From: Hymenobacter sp. DG25A
Lineage (GTDB): Bacteria > Bacteroidota > Bacteroidia > Cytophagales > Hymenobacteraceae
Direction of reading: 5' to 3'
Assembly: GCF_001280305.1 (NCBI RefSeq)
Contig: NZ_CP012623.1
Location: 1,922,001-1,986,000 of the forward strand
Length of the DNA stretch: 64,000 bases
The translations under genes were made by a program, and so were the position numbers. The first letter of the stretch is position 1; each line of letters opens with the position of its first letter. Under the pieces are notes generated by a model that was not told the origin of the DNA, ran no database searches, and saw only the letters and a program-made list of their open reading frames with translations. Of this stretch, positions 24,003 to 33,508 are shown one piece after another.

Positions 24003-25190
24003 CTATAGACTGCATACTGCCTCTACCCTTCCATCCGCCAGATGCAGCGCATCGGCCTGTAAGGGCGGGTGAATAGGGTGTGGGGAATCCCGCAGGAAAC
24101 CGGCGGGGCGACCGGCCAGTACCGCCTGAATTTCGGCCACCACGGACAGGGCAATTTCTTCCGGCGTTTCAGCGCCCAGATTCAGGCCAACCGGACTGTA
24201 AACCCGGCCCGCCAGCCGCCCCGCCGCCGCCGGAAAGTCCTGCTGCAGGTCTGATAGGAGCCGCTCGTATTTCTTGCGGGGTCCCAGCAGGCCTATGTAG
24301 CGCGCCGGGCCGGGCAGCAGATGACGCAGCACCGCCAGATCATAGTAGTAATTGTGCGTCATCAGCAACGCAAAGCTATCCGCGGCCGGCTGTTGCGGCA
24401 CCTGCTCCAGAGGTAGTACCCGTACTGATTCCGCCTCCGGAAAGCGCGCGGCCTGCGCCTGGGCCGGCCGTCCATCCACTACTTCTACCCGCCAGCCTAA
24501 ACCAGCCGCCAGCCGCACCAAAGGCTGCACATCATTGCCCGCCCCATACACCGTAAGGCGAACCGGAGGCCGCAGTACTTCCAGACTAACGTGAATACCA
24601 CCAGCACCCAGCGTATAGCGGCGTGTGGCCGGCTGTCCGGCCTGCAAGGCCGCCCGGGCATCGGCCAGTACCGCTTCGTATGCTGCAGTTTCTACTCCTA
24701 AGTTGCCGGTCAGCTGGCCGCTGGAGGTCAGCAAAAGCCGCTGCCCAACGTGCGCGGCCCCTTCAGCGCCTTCCACGCTATAGATGGTAGCCAACACGCC
24801 CACTTCTTCCTCGCCGGCAGCCCAGCGGCGCAGGAGCTCCATGGGGTTATCGGGGTTCTGGAAATCGAGGGGCTCCAGCAGGATCTGCACCACGCCCTGG
24901 CACCCCAGCGCCGACCCAAACTGCAGGTCGTCATCGGGGTCTGTGGAATCGTAGGTGATGAGGGCGGGGCGGCCCTGCTGAATAGTGCGGCGGGCCCGCT
25001 GGCGGGCATCTCCTTCCAGGCAGCCCCCGCTGATGGCGCCGGTTAGCTGCCCGTCGTCTGTCACCAGCATGCGGGCGCCCGGGCGGCGGTAGGCCGAGCC
25101 AGCCACCGCCACCACCGAGGCCAGCGCGCAGGCCTGCCCCGCTGCCCGGTAGGCATCGTAGGCTTGTAGCAGGCGTTGCAGCTCCGTCAT
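24003..25190 (-). CDS. xdhC: XdhC/CoxI family molybdenum-enzyme maturation factor
   Basis: About 395 residues, from the ATG at 25190 (MTELQRLL); the frame is open further upstream but overlaps the oxidoreductase gene. The N-terminal XdhC/CoxI domain has ALASVVAVAGSAYRRPGARM and GAISGGCLEGD. The C-terminal Rossmann-like domain has LTVYGAGNDVQPLVRLA, MTHNYYYDL and IGLLGPRKKYERLL. XdhC proteins bind and sulfurate the cofactor and insert it into xanthine-oxidase-family enzymes. In E. coli the equivalent PaoD follows paoABC, the same order as here. Confidence 0.94.
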   Translation of the reverse strand: MTELQRLLQAYDAYRAAGQACALASVVAVAGSAYRRPGARMLVTDDGQLTGAISGGCLEGDARQRARRTIQQGRPALITYDSTDPDDDLQFGSALGCQGVVQILLEPLDFQNPDNPMELLRRWAAGEEEVGVLATIYSVEGAEGAAHVGQRLLLTSSGQLTGNLGVETAAYEAVLADARAALQAGQPATRRYTLGAGGIHVSLEVLRPPVRLTVYGAGNDVQPLVRLAAGLGWRVEVVDGRPAQAQAARFPEAESVRVLPLEQVPQQPAADSFALLMTHNYYYDLAVLRHLLPGPARYIGLLGPRKKYERLLSDLQQDFPAAAGRLAGRVYSPVGLNLGAETPEEIALSVVAEIQAVLAGRPAGFLRDSPHPIHPPLQADALHLADGRVEAVCSL

Positions 25191-25233
25191 GCAGAAACTA
25201 AGTTTTGAGTTATTGGAATGAAAAACGGGCGGG

Positions 25234-27546
25234 CTATACCGTGGGGGCAGCCTCCAGCATCTTGTCCGGGGTGATAGGCAGGCTGCGGATGCGCTTGCCC
25301 GTGGCGTGGTACACAGCGTTGGCCACGGCTGCCGCCACGCCCACCATTCCCAACTCGCCAATACCTTTTACGCCCATGGCATTGATGTAAGGGTCTTTTT
25401 CGTCCACAAACTCAATGGTCATGTCTGGAATATCGGCCTGCACGGGTACGTGGTAGCCGGCCAGGTCGGAATTCACGTAGCGGGCAAAGTTCTGGTCGCG
25501 CTCGGTGGCTTCCATCAGCGCGGAGCCAATGCCAAAAATGGCCCCGCCAATCATCTGGCTGCGGGCGGTTTTGGCATTGAGGATGCGGCCGGCGCCGTGC
25601 ACACCTACCCAGCGCGTCACGCGCACAGTGCCCAGCTCGGGGTCTACCTTCACCTCGCAAAAATGCGCCCCAAACGAGTGCATGGAATACTCTTTGGGCT
25701 GCCCGTTCTGATCTGTGGTTTTATCGTCACCTTCAAAGCCCGCGCCGTACTGGCCCATGCCCGTGCTTTCAATATCAGAGAGGCGGGCGCGCTCCAGAAT
25801 GGCGGCAAATGGCTCCGCTTTGCTGCGGTCTTTCTTCAGCATCAGCTTACCGCCTTCTACTACAATATCCTCCGGCTTGGCCCGGTAAAAAGCTGATTTT
25901 TTGTCGCCGATAGCCAACTCCTTTACCTTGCGCCATACATCTTGCGCAGCTACAAAAATGGACGACGACACGGTGCCTGCCGCCACTGAGCCGCCGGAGT
26001 TAGGCGCCGTGGGCAGCGTGGTATCGCCCAGCTCAAACCGGATGCGCTCCGGCGGCAGGCCCAGCACATCGGCGGCGGTTTGCGTCATCACGGTGTAAGT
26101 GCCGGTGCCCAGATCCGTGGCGCCGCTCTGCACTACGGCGCGCCCATCAGCAAACAGCCGGACGCGGGCTGTGCCCTGCGAGCTGTGCACCGGGTAGCTG
26201 GCGGTGGCCATGCCCATACCCACCAGGTAGCGACCCTCGCGGGTCTGGCCCGGCTTGGGGTTGCGCTTGCTCCACCCAAACAGCTCGGCGCCGCGGGCGT
26301 AGCACTCCTTCAGGCTTTTGCTCGACCACGCCTTGCCGTCGTTGGGGTCTTTGTCGGCATAGTTCCGCAGCCGGATTTCAATGGGGTCGAGGCCCAACTG
26401 GTAGGCAATGTCATCCAGGGAAGACTCAATGGCGAATGAGCCGGGCGCCTCACCGGGCGCGCGCATAAACGTGGAGGGCATCACATTGGCGCGGGCCAGC
26501 TGGTACGTTGCCTCAAAGTTGGGGCTGGCGTACAGCATCCCGATAATCTTGCTATTCGACTCCGCGTAATTATCCCAGGGTGAAGTAGTAGAGGTTTTTT
26601 CGTGGATGAGGGCCGTGATTTTACCTTCTTTGGTAGCGCCCACCTGCAGGGTTTGGGTCTGGTCTTCCCGGTGGCCTAGTGAAGTAAACATTTGGGGCCG
26701 GGTAAGTACCAGCTTTACCGGGCGCCCCACCCCGCGCGCTACCTGCGCGGCCAATACCGTGTGCGGCCAGCAGGAACCTTTGCAGCCAAAGCCCCCGCCC
26801 AGGTACTGGGTAATCACGCGCACCTGGTCACGGGGCAGCCCAAACGTGGCGGCCAGGGAAGTCTGGGTGCGGGTGATGCCCTGGGTGGCATCGTACACCG
26901 TGAGGCGGTTGCCTTCCCACACCGCCGTGGTGGCGCCGGGCTCCATGGGGTTGTGGTGGTTGATGGCGTGCGTATAGGTGGCCTTGTGCTGCACCGCCGA
27001 CTGGGCAAATACGGCCTTGGGATTGCCGCGCACGGTGCGCCCGGGCGTTTTGCCATCCTGAATAGCCAGCGGGTCAAACAGCTTGGCTTTGGGGTCCAGG
27101 AAGCTGGCAATGGGCTCGGCGGCCTGGTAGCTTACTTTCACCAGGGTGGCCGCATGCTGGGCGCGCTCCAGGGAATCAGCCACTACTACGGCTATGGGCT
27201 GGTTGGCGTACTGCACCTCGTTGTTGGAGAGGGGCATGTACTTCATGGGCGGTGTCCAGCCTTTGGGCTTGTCTGGACTGTTGGGCAGTACGGCCAGCGG
27301 CGGAATGGTCTGGTGGGTGAATACCGCCAGTACGCCCGGTGCCCGTCCGGCCTCGTTGGAATCCAACGTCACCTTGGCATTGGCTACGGCACTGGTAACC
27401 AGCACGGCGTAGGTGAGGCCCGGCAGCGGAAACTCCGCCGAGTATTGGGCCGCGCCCGTCACCTTTGCCCGACCATCTACCCGGTCCATGGGCTTACCCA
27501 CTACCCCGCCCGCGGGCTGTTCAAAAAACTTTGGTTCACTGCTCAT
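25234..27546 (-). CDS. paoC: Molybdopterin-binding subunit of PaoABC-type aldehyde oxidoreductase
   Basis: A 770-residue xanthine-oxidase-family large subunit, PaoC/YagR type. The N-terminal a/b hammerhead domain starts with VVGKPMDRVDGRAKVTG. The cofactor-binding segments include GGFGCKG and MRAPGEAPG, and the catalytic Glu lies in GIGELGMVGVAAAVANAV close to the C-terminus. There is no signal peptide: the complex is expected to be carried out by the Tat signal of the iron-sulfur subunit. It oxidises aldehydes to acids and passes electrons to the FAD and Fe-S subunits. It is 78 bp after paoB and 43 bp before xdhC. Confidence 0.94.
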   Translation of the reverse strand: MSSEPKFFEQPAGGVVGKPMDRVDGRAKVTGAAQYSAEFPLPGLTYAVLVTSAVANAKVTLDSNEAGRAPGVLAVFTHQTIPPLAVLPNSPDKPKGWTPPMKYMPLSNNEVQYANQPIAVVVADSLERAQHAATLVKVSYQAAEPIASFLDPKAKLFDPLAIQDGKTPGRTVRGNPKAVFAQSAVQHKATYTHAINHHNPMEPGATTAVWEGNRLTVYDATQGITRTQTSLAATFGLPRDQVRVITQYLGGGFGCKGSCWPHTVLAAQVARGVGRPVKLVLTRPQMFTSLGHREDQTQTLQVGATKEGKITALIHEKTSTTSPWDNYAESNSKIIGMLYASPNFEATYQLARANVMPSTFMRAPGEAPGSFAIESSLDDIAYQLGLDPIEIRLRNYADKDPNDGKAWSSKSLKECYARGAELFGWSKRNPKPGQTREGRYLVGMGMATASYPVHSSQGTARVRLFADGRAVVQSGATDLGTGTYTVMTQTAADVLGLPPERIRFELGDTTLPTAPNSGGSVAAGTVSSSIFVAAQDVWRKVKELAIGDKKSAFYRAKPEDIVVEGGKLMLKKDRSKAEPFAAILERARLSDIESTGMGQYGAGFEGDDKTTDQNGQPKEYSMHSFGAHFCEVKVDPELGTVRVTRWVGVHGAGRILNAKTARSQMIGGAIFGIGSALMEATERDQNFARYVNSDLAGYHVPVQADIPDMTIEFVDEKDPYINAMGVKGIGELGMVGVAAAVANAVYHATGKRIRSLPITPDKMLEAAPTV

Positions 27547-27624
27547 GTAATCAATCCTTTAGCATCTGAAGCACGTCGCGAAGCAAACGCACCCATCCTA
27601 CTGATTATCATTTTATTAAACACC

Positions 27625-28605
27625 TTAACCAGCCACTTCCTGCAGAGCCCGCACCAGTGTATTTTGCGCCAGCTCTACCTTAAAAGCGTTGTGCTTCTGG
27701 GGCTTAGCGCCCTGCACCGCCAGCGCGGCGGCCGCCCGGAAGTTCTCTTCCGTGGGTGCTTTGCCTACCAGCAACTGCTCGGCGGCCTGGGCCCGCCAGG
27801 GCTTGGTGCCCACGCTGCCCAAAGCCACCCTGGCTGAGCGGATAATGCCGCCCTGCACATCCAGCCCCACCGCCGCCGACACCAGGGCAAAAGCGTAGCT
27901 GGCCCGGTCGCGGACTTTCAGGTATTTGGATTTGCGGGCGTGCGCGGCGGCCGGCACCGTGACGGCCGTAATCAGCTCGCCGGGCTCCAGGGTGGTTTCG
28001 CGCTGGGGCGTGCTGCCGGGCGTGAGGTAGAAGTCTAGCAGCGGCACTCGCCGGGACTTGCCTTTGGCGCTTTCCAAGTGCAGCACGGCATCCAGGGCAA
28101 TGAGGGCTACGGCTAGGTCGCCGGGGTACGTGGCTATGCACTGCTCGCTGGTGCCCAGGATGGCGTGGTTGCGGTTTTCACCGTTGATGGCGGGGCAGCC
28201 CGAGCCCGGCACCCGCTTATTGCAGGGAAAGGACGTATCCCGGAAATAGCCGCAGCGGGTGCGTTGCAACAGGTTGCCGCCAATGCTGGCCATGTTGCGC
28301 AGCTGCGGCGAGGCCGCGAGCAGCAAAGCCTCCGACACAGCCGGGTACTGCTGCAATACCAGCGGGTTTTCGCCCACGTCGTTCATTCGTTCCATAGCCC
28401 CGATACGCAAGCCGTCGGGTGTTTCAGTAATGCCTTTATATGGCAAGGAGTTGATATCGATGAGCTGACTGGGCTGCACCACGTACAGTTTCATCAGATC
28501 CAGCAGCGTGGTGCCGCCGGCCAGGTACGCGGCCTGCTTGTCGTCGCGGAAGGCGCCGGTGGCCTGTTTGGCCGAGGCCGCGGTTTGAAAGGCGAAGTTG
28601 TTCAT
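27625..28605 (-). CDS. paoB: FAD-binding subunit of PaoABC-type aldehyde oxidoreductase
   Basis: A 326-residue FAD subunit (CO dehydrogenase flavoprotein family). AYLAGGTTLLDLMKL and ASIGGNLLQRTRCGYF bind FAD. Cysteines in RTRCGYF, FPCNKR, SGCPAI and SEQCIATYPGD match the extra [4Fe-4S] cluster insert known from PaoB/YagS, so this is a PaoB and not a plain XdhB. The start overlaps the 3' end of paoA by 4 bp. Confidence 0.94.
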   Translation of the reverse strand: MNNFAFQTAASAKQATGAFRDDKQAAYLAGGTTLLDLMKLYVVQPSQLIDINSLPYKGITETPDGLRIGAMERMNDVGENPLVLQQYPAVSEALLLAASPQLRNMASIGGNLLQRTRCGYFRDTSFPCNKRVPGSGCPAINGENRNHAILGTSEQCIATYPGDLAVALIALDAVLHLESAKGKSRRVPLLDFYLTPGSTPQRETTLEPGELITAVTVPAAAHARKSKYLKVRDRASYAFALVSAAVGLDVQGGIIRSARVALGSVGTKPWRAQAAEQLLVGKAPTEENFRAAAALAVQGAKPQKHNAFKVELAQNTLVRALQEVAG

Positions 28606-29252
28606 GACTTGCTGGCTCCTTTCCCGGCTACTTCCTTAATAGCGGCCACAATGTTGGGGTAAGCGCCGCAGCGGCACAGGTTGCCGCTCATCCACTCCTT
28701 AATTTCGGCGTCGGTTTTGGTGTGGCCTTCTAAGACGCAGGCTACGGCTGAGCAGATTTGACCGGGGGTGCAGTAGCCACACTGGAAGCCGTCGTGTTTG
28801 AGGAAAGCGGCCTGCATGGGGTGTAGCTCCTCCCCTTTCGCCAGGCCCTCGATGGTGGTAATTTCCTTGCCCTGGGTGGTGATGGCCAGCGTGAGGCAGC
28901 TGTTCACGCGGCGGCCGTCTATCAGCACCGTGCAGGCGCCGCACTGGCCCTGGTCGCAGCCTTTCTTGGAGCCCGTGAGGCCCATATTTTCCCGTAGGGC
29001 ATCCAGCAGCGTTACCCGCGGCTCCAGGCGCAGGGTGCGAACGGCTCCGTTCACCTTCAGCTTCATTTCCGTGGCGCCTTCCACCTTGCTGGTGTAAGCG
29101 GCCAGCCGCTCCGCCTGGCTTACGAAGGGCGGCGCTACAGCCAGGCCCAGAATGCCGGAAGCCTGCTTGATAAAGGTTCGGCGGGAGCCATCATTGGGGC
29201 GCTGCTCCGGCGGCAGGCCATTGCCCGTAGGGTCGAAAGAATCAGGGTGCAT
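28602..29252 (-). CDS. paoA: 2Fe-2S subunit with Tat signal, PaoABC-type aldehyde oxidoreductase
   Basis: About 216 residues, from the ATG at 29252 (MHPDSFDPTG). A twin-arginine signal SRRTFIKQASGILGLAVA directs folded export. The plant-type [2Fe-2S] motif is CDQGQCGACTVLIDGRRVNSC. The second cluster motif is CGYCTPGQICSA followed by GNLCRCGAYPNI. These features match PaoA/YagT, which transfers electrons out of the molybdenum site and carries the complex into the periplasm. First gene of the minus-strand run paoA-paoB-paoC-xdhC-mocA. Confidence 0.95.
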   Translation of the reverse strand: MHPDSFDPTGNGLPPEQRPNDGSRRTFIKQASGILGLAVAPPFVSQAERLAAYTSKVEGATEMKLKVNGAVRTLRLEPRVTLLDALRENMGLTGSKKGCDQGQCGACTVLIDGRRVNSCLTLAITTQGKEITTIEGLAKGEELHPMQAAFLKHDGFQCGYCTPGQICSAVACVLEGHTKTDAEIKEWMSGNLCRCGAYPNIVAAIKEVAGKGASKS

Positions 29253-29598
29253 AAAATAAGCGGCTGGTTTCGGATAGAGAGGATACGGCATTCGCCAAAA
29301 AAGAGGACGCCACGCAGGAATTCCGGGAGTTCCAGAAAATAAAGCTTCAGGAAGGAAAAAGGTTATTACATCAGACTATACCATGATTTTTTAGGATCAC
29401 ATGATGATGTGATTCCCTGGAATTACCTGAAAATGATTCCGATGTTTGCCTCGCTATTCTAAGAAAATGCTATTGAAGCCCAGCCCGTTGGCGGGCCACT
29501 CCCTGCCCGGTGCCTGTCAGTACTGCTTTTCCTGCTTCCCTAATAACGGTGCTACGCCGAAGCCGCTGCTTTTCTATCAATCTTTTCTACTACCTGCT
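29253..29598. other. Intergenic region between divergent genes
   Basis: This 346-bp region separates paoA and the T9SS protein gene. It is locally AT-rich around 29340-29440. The only structure I see is a short inverted repeat, ATCACAT-GATG-ATGTGAT at 29396-29413. No gene, RNA gene or clear TAnnTTTG promoter was found. Confidence 0.5.
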
Positions 29599-32500
29599 AT
29601 GAAACACGCTTACTATGCCGGCATGCCCCAGGCCAGCACCGGGCTGCCCGCCGCACGAACAACCAGCCTGACTACCCGAGTTTGGCTCCTTTTACTGGCC
29701 TGCCTGTTGAGCGCAAGCGCCTATGCAGTACCAGTTAACGACTTGTGCACCAACGCCACAACCATCCTGGCCACTGGCAGCTGCTCGCCGCAGTCGGCCA
29801 CGCTGTTTGAGGCCAGTGGCTCGGGCCCGGCTGCCAGCGTAGGCCAGGCCGATGATGATGTGTGGTTTAAGTTTGTGGCTACCTCGGCCCAGCACACCAT
29901 TACCCTGCAGCCAAGCGGCGGTTCTGATTTGGTACAGCAGCTATTTTCCGGCACCTGCGGCAGCCTGGTAGCCATCAAATCCTCAGACCCTGAGACGATG
30001 GTGGTGCCCGGCCTCACCATTGGGGCTACCTATTATCTGCGGGTGTATTCTTACTACAACAGCCCGACTACGGCAGCCAGCGGCGCCTTCACCATTTGCC
30101 TGAATAACCCCGGGCCTGCGCCCGCCAATGATGAATGCGCCAGTGCCGTTGTGGTAACGCCCGCCAAAACCTGCACCGGCCTGGCCGGCACGGTAGCCGG
30201 AGCCACCCCCTCCGACCCGGATGCTACCACCGGCAAAGCCAACGATGACGTGTGGTACTCGTTTGTGGCCACCTCCACGCAGCATATCATTACGGTAAAC
30301 CCCACCGGCAGCACCGATATGGTGCACCAGCTTTTCCGGGGCAGCTGCGGCGCGCTTACGCCGCTGTTCTCTTCGGATAATAAGGCCATGACGGCCACCA
30401 ACCTCACGCCGGGAGCCACCTATTACGTGCGGGTGTATTCCTACTTTAATGCGCAGTATGGGGGCAACGATGCCCGGTTTACTATCTGCATCGATAAGCC
30501 CGACGCGCCGCCCGTGAATGATAACTGCGCCAGTGCTATCAGCCTGACGCCGGGCCTCACCTGCCAGCCCACCAGCGGCACGCTCTTCAGCGCTACGCAG
30601 ACTACCCTGCCCAACGATGGGGCCTGCGGCAAGCCGGATGATGACGTGTGGTACTCCTTTGTAGCTGCGGCTTTTACGCAAGGCATTTCCGTGGACCCTA
30701 ACAGTGCCTTGGATATAGCCCTGGAGCTACGTTCGGGCGCCTGTCCCGGTACCAAGCTGCGCTGCAAAGACCAGGCCGGCGCCGGCCTCACTGATTCCAT
30801 TAGCGCCAAAAACCTGACCCCCGGCGCCACCTACTACGTGCGGGTGTATTCCTACTCTGATTCCCCGACGACAGAAACCACGGGCACTTTTACCATCTGC
30901 CTGACCACCCCCAAGGTATGTGACGCACCAACGGCCCTAACGGCCACCAACCTGACCGCCACCACTGCTACGTTGGGTTTTACCGCCAGCGCCGGCGGGG
31001 CTTCCTTTAAGCTGGAGTATGGCGCAAAAGGCTTCACACCCGGCGCCGGTACCGTGAAAACCATCAGCACCTCGCCTACTACCATTTCCGGACTAACTGC
31101 CGGCACGCAGTATGATTTCTACGTGACGCAAACCTGCTCCAATGGCCTGACCAGTGTGCGGGTGGGCCCCAAGAGCTTCAGCACCACCGCGGCGGTGTGC
31201 GCGGTGCCTACCAACCTGAATACAACCGGTATTACCACCTCTGGCGCTACCCTCAACTGGTCGGCGGGGGCGGGCACCGTGGCCTCCTACCGCGTGGAGT
31301 ATGGCAAGCAGGGCTTTACGCCGGGCACCGGCACGGTGCTCACCGTAACCGGCGCCAGCAGCAAGCCGGTTACCGGCCTGACGCCCAATACCACCTACCA
31401 GTTCTACGTGCGCCAGAACTGCGGACCCGGAATAGATAGCCCGGTAGCCGGCCCCATGGCCTTTAAAACACTGGCGCTGGGCGACCTTATTGTAGACAGG
31501 CTGATGAACGTGCAGGGCAGCTACAACAACGTAACCGTAACCCGCACCGGCACGGCCATCCTGACGGGCCCGCTCACGGCCGCTCAGAATATGACGGTAC
31601 AGGCAGGCGGAGTTTTGCGGACGGGCGCTTTCCTGGCCAGTGCCACCACGTTTAACCTGGCGGAAGGCGCTACCCTGGAAATTGGGGCAGCAGAGGGCAT
31701 TTCAGCCAACGGCACCACGGGCAGTGTACGGGGCACCACCCTCACCTTCAGCCCCAACGCCAACTACGTGTATAACGGCAGCGCCGCTCAGGTTACCGGC
31801 CTGGGCCTGCCCCAGCAGGTACGCAGCCTGCAGGTGAGCGGTACGGCGCCACTCACGCTTACCCGCGAGCTGAACGTGCTGCAACTGCTGAGCCTGAAAC
31901 AGAACCTGGTGACCAACGGCAAAACCCTCACGCTGCGCTCCTCGGCCGCCGGCTCGGCGGTGGTGTACAACAATGGCGGCACTGTAGTGGGCTCTGCCGT
32001 GGTGCAGCATTTTTTGCCGGCCCACCCCAACGGCACGGATACCGAACATTTCCTGTCTTCGCCGGTGCAAAGCGCCACGGTGGCCGACCTGACTACGCCC
32101 GGCTTTACGCCCGTGGTAAACCCGGCTTACAACACGGCTGCCGACCCCAGCAAAGTAACGCCCTACCCCACCGTTTTCCGCTACGACCAGGCCCGCGTAA
32201 CCAGCACGGGCACCGGCGCTGCTGATTTTCGGAAAGGCTGGTTCTCGCCCACCGCCACCACCGAGGTGCTCACACCGGGCAAAGGCTACGTGGCTACCAT
32301 TGGGTCTAATGCCAGCAACATGGATTTTGTAGGTACCCTGACCAACGGCTCCCTCACGGTAAACAACCTGGCCCGGGGCACGCAGCCGCAGGCAGGCTGG
32401 CACCTGCTCGGCAACCCCTATCCTTCGCCCATCGACTGGACCAAGCTGTACCCGGCTACCACCGGCCTGGATGCCGCCGTGTATGTACTGAAGCCATCCG

Positions 32501-33369
32501 GAGCTTATAGCGCCTCGGTAAACGGGGTGGGTGGCAGCCCCATTGTTGAAAGCGGCGAAGGGTTTCTGACCCACGTTAGCGCGGCAGGCACGCCGGGCAG
32601 TGTTTCGTTTACCAATGCGGCCCGCGTTACCACTTTCGCAACGCGCACTTCTACGCCGCCCGTCACGGAAACCCGGCCCTTGCTGCAGCTGGGCCTCAGC
32701 CGCAACGGTATCGGCGATACACTGTTTGTCTACTTCCAGCAGGGCGCTACCGCTGGTTTCGACCGCACTTTTGATGCCTACAAAGTGCCCGCAGCAGATG
32801 TGCCGCAGCTGGCCTCCGTAGCCGGGGCCGCGCAGCTGGCTATTGATGGGCGCCCGGCTCTGGGGGCCACGGATGTGGAAATACCGCTGGCTGTTAACGC
32901 GCCCGAAGCCGGCAGCTATTTGTTCCGGGCCAAGCACCTGCTCAATATGCCCGCTACCACTTTTGTCTACCTGCGGGATGCGCAAACGGGCAAAAATATA
33001 GACCTCAAGCTCCTGCCTACCTACAGCTTCACCGTAGCGGCCGCCGGCCTCAACCAGACGCGCTTCTCGTTGGTGTTCACCCGCAATGCCATTACGGCCA
33101 CACTACCGGAACAGCTGCGCAGTCAGGTTGCCGTATATCCCAACCCGGCGCATGGCCAGCTGAGCCTGCAACTGGGCCGTGAGCTGGCGCGCCAGGGCGC
33201 GCAGGTGCAGTTATTTAATCCGCTGGGCCAGCAGGTAATGCAACGACATTTCCCAAGGGGTACCGCCGGGGAAAAACAGCTACCGCTGCGGGGCCTGGCA
33301 CCGGGCGTGTATCTGCTACGCCTTACGGTGGCAGAAGGCTGCATGACCCAGCGCATCATCCTGGAATAA
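29599..33369 (+). CDS. Large T9SS-exported protein with three PPC-like repeats and two fibronectin III domains
   Basis: A 1256-residue secreted protein, from the ATG at 29599, after which a signal peptide ends near SAYA (about residue 43). Three beta-sandwich modules follow at residues 45-174, 175-304 and 305-about 437. Each starts P-x-N-D-x-C and contains DDVW(F/Y)xFVA and a YVRVYSY-like strand. Two fibronectin type III modules start at 440 and 533 (VCDAPTALTA, VCAVPTNLNT). A long region with AGWHLLGNPYPSPIDW follows. The end is a T9SS type A sorting domain (VAVYPNPAHGQLSLQL to the end). It is expected to cross the outer membrane by T9SS and stay on the surface or be released. Adhesive or matrix role inferred only. 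Confidence 0.92.
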   Translation: MKHAYYAGMPQASTGLPAARTTSLTTRVWLLLLACLLSASAYAVPVNDLCTNATTILATGSCSPQSATLFEASGSGPAASVGQADDDVWFKFVATSAQHTITLQPSGGSDLVQQLFSGTCGSLVAIKSSDPETMVVPGLTIGATYYLRVYSYYNSPTTAASGAFTICLNNPGPAPANDECASAVVVTPAKTCTGLAGTVAGATPSDPDATTGKANDDVWYSFVATSTQHIITVNPTGSTDMVHQLFRGSCGALTPLFSSDNKAMTATNLTPGATYYVRVYSYFNAQYGGNDARFTICIDKPDAPPVNDNCASAISLTPGLTCQPTSGTLFSATQTTLPNDGACGKPDDDVWYSFVAAAFTQGISVDPNSALDIALELRSGACPGTKLRCKDQAGAGLTDSISAKNLTPGATYYVRVYSYSDSPTTETTGTFTICLTTPKVCDAPTALTATNLTATTATLGFTASAGGASFKLEYGAKGFTPGAGTVKTISTSPTTISGLTAGTQYDFYVTQTCSNGLTSVRVGPKSFSTTAAVCAVPTNLNTTGITTSGATLNWSAGAGTVASYRVEYGKQGFTPGTGTVLTVTGASSKPVTGLTPNTTYQFYVRQNCGPGIDSPVAGPMAFKTLALGDLIVDRLMNVQGSYNNVTVTRTGTAILTGPLTAAQNMTVQAGGVLRTGAFLASATTFNLAEGATLEIGAAEGISANGTTGSVRGTTLTFSPNANYVYNGSAAQVTGLGLPQQVRSLQVSGTAPLTLTRELNVLQLLSLKQNLVTNGKTLTLRSSAAGSAVVYNNGGTVVGSAVVQHFLPAHPNGTDTEHFLSSPVQSATVADLTTPGFTPVVNPAYNTAADPSKVTPYPTVFRYDQARVTSTGTGAADFRKGWFSPTATTEVLTPGKGYVATIGSNASNMDFVGTLTNGSLTVNNLARGTQPQAGWHLLGNPYPSPIDWTKLYPATTGLDAAVYVLKPSGAYSASVNGVGGSPIVESGEGFLTHVSAAGTPGSVSFTNAARVTTFATRTSTPPVTETRPLLQLGLSRNGIGDTLFVYFQQGATAGFDRTFDAYKVPAADVPQLASVAGAAQLAIDGRPALGATDVEIPLAVNAPEAGSYLFRAKHLLNMPATTFVYLRDAQTGKNIDLKLLPTYSFTVAAAGLNQTRFSLVFTRNAITATLPEQLRSQVAVYPNPAHGQLSLQLGRELARQGAQVQLFNPLGQQVMQRHFPRGTAGEKQLPLRGLAPGVYLLRLTVAEGCMTQRIILE
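29731..30900 (+). repeat. Three in-frame tandem modules with exact 390-bp period
   Basis: Modules begin at 29731, 30121 and 30511, 390 bp (130 codons) apart, each starting with codons for P-x-N-D-x-C. Nucleotide similarity is clear at the ends of each module (for example TGCGGGTGTATTC at 30028, 30430 and 30840). Two fibronectin modules follow with a 279-bp period (30916 and 31195). Confidence 0.8.
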
Positions 33370-33403
33370 CTTTCCGTAGCTTTTGCTAAAACACCCCGTC
33401 TGC

Positions 33404-33430
33404 CAGCTCCGGCAGCGGTAGCTGTTTTTT
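33404..33430 (+). terminator. Probable terminator after the T9SS protein gene
   Basis: CAGCTCCG and CGGTAGCTG can pair with one bulged base around a four-base loop, followed by a run of six T. Confidence 0.55.
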
Positions 33431-33508
33431 GTGCCGGCCGCCTGCACAACGCCCTACGCCCGCAACCCGTTATGGCAGCATCCTTTTCGGCTTTCTTTCT
33501 CCCTTGCT

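Noticed and set aside
29731..30900. Regular repeats suggestive of a CRISPR-like or tandem DNA array
   Set aside because: The 390-bp period equals 130 codons and each unit is a folded protein module, so this is a coding repeat.
31702..32985. 427-codon minus-strand open frame inside the T9SS protein gene
   Set aside because: The plus strand has the signal peptide, repeats and sorting domain. The antisense frame is Arg/Gly/His-rich without a domain.
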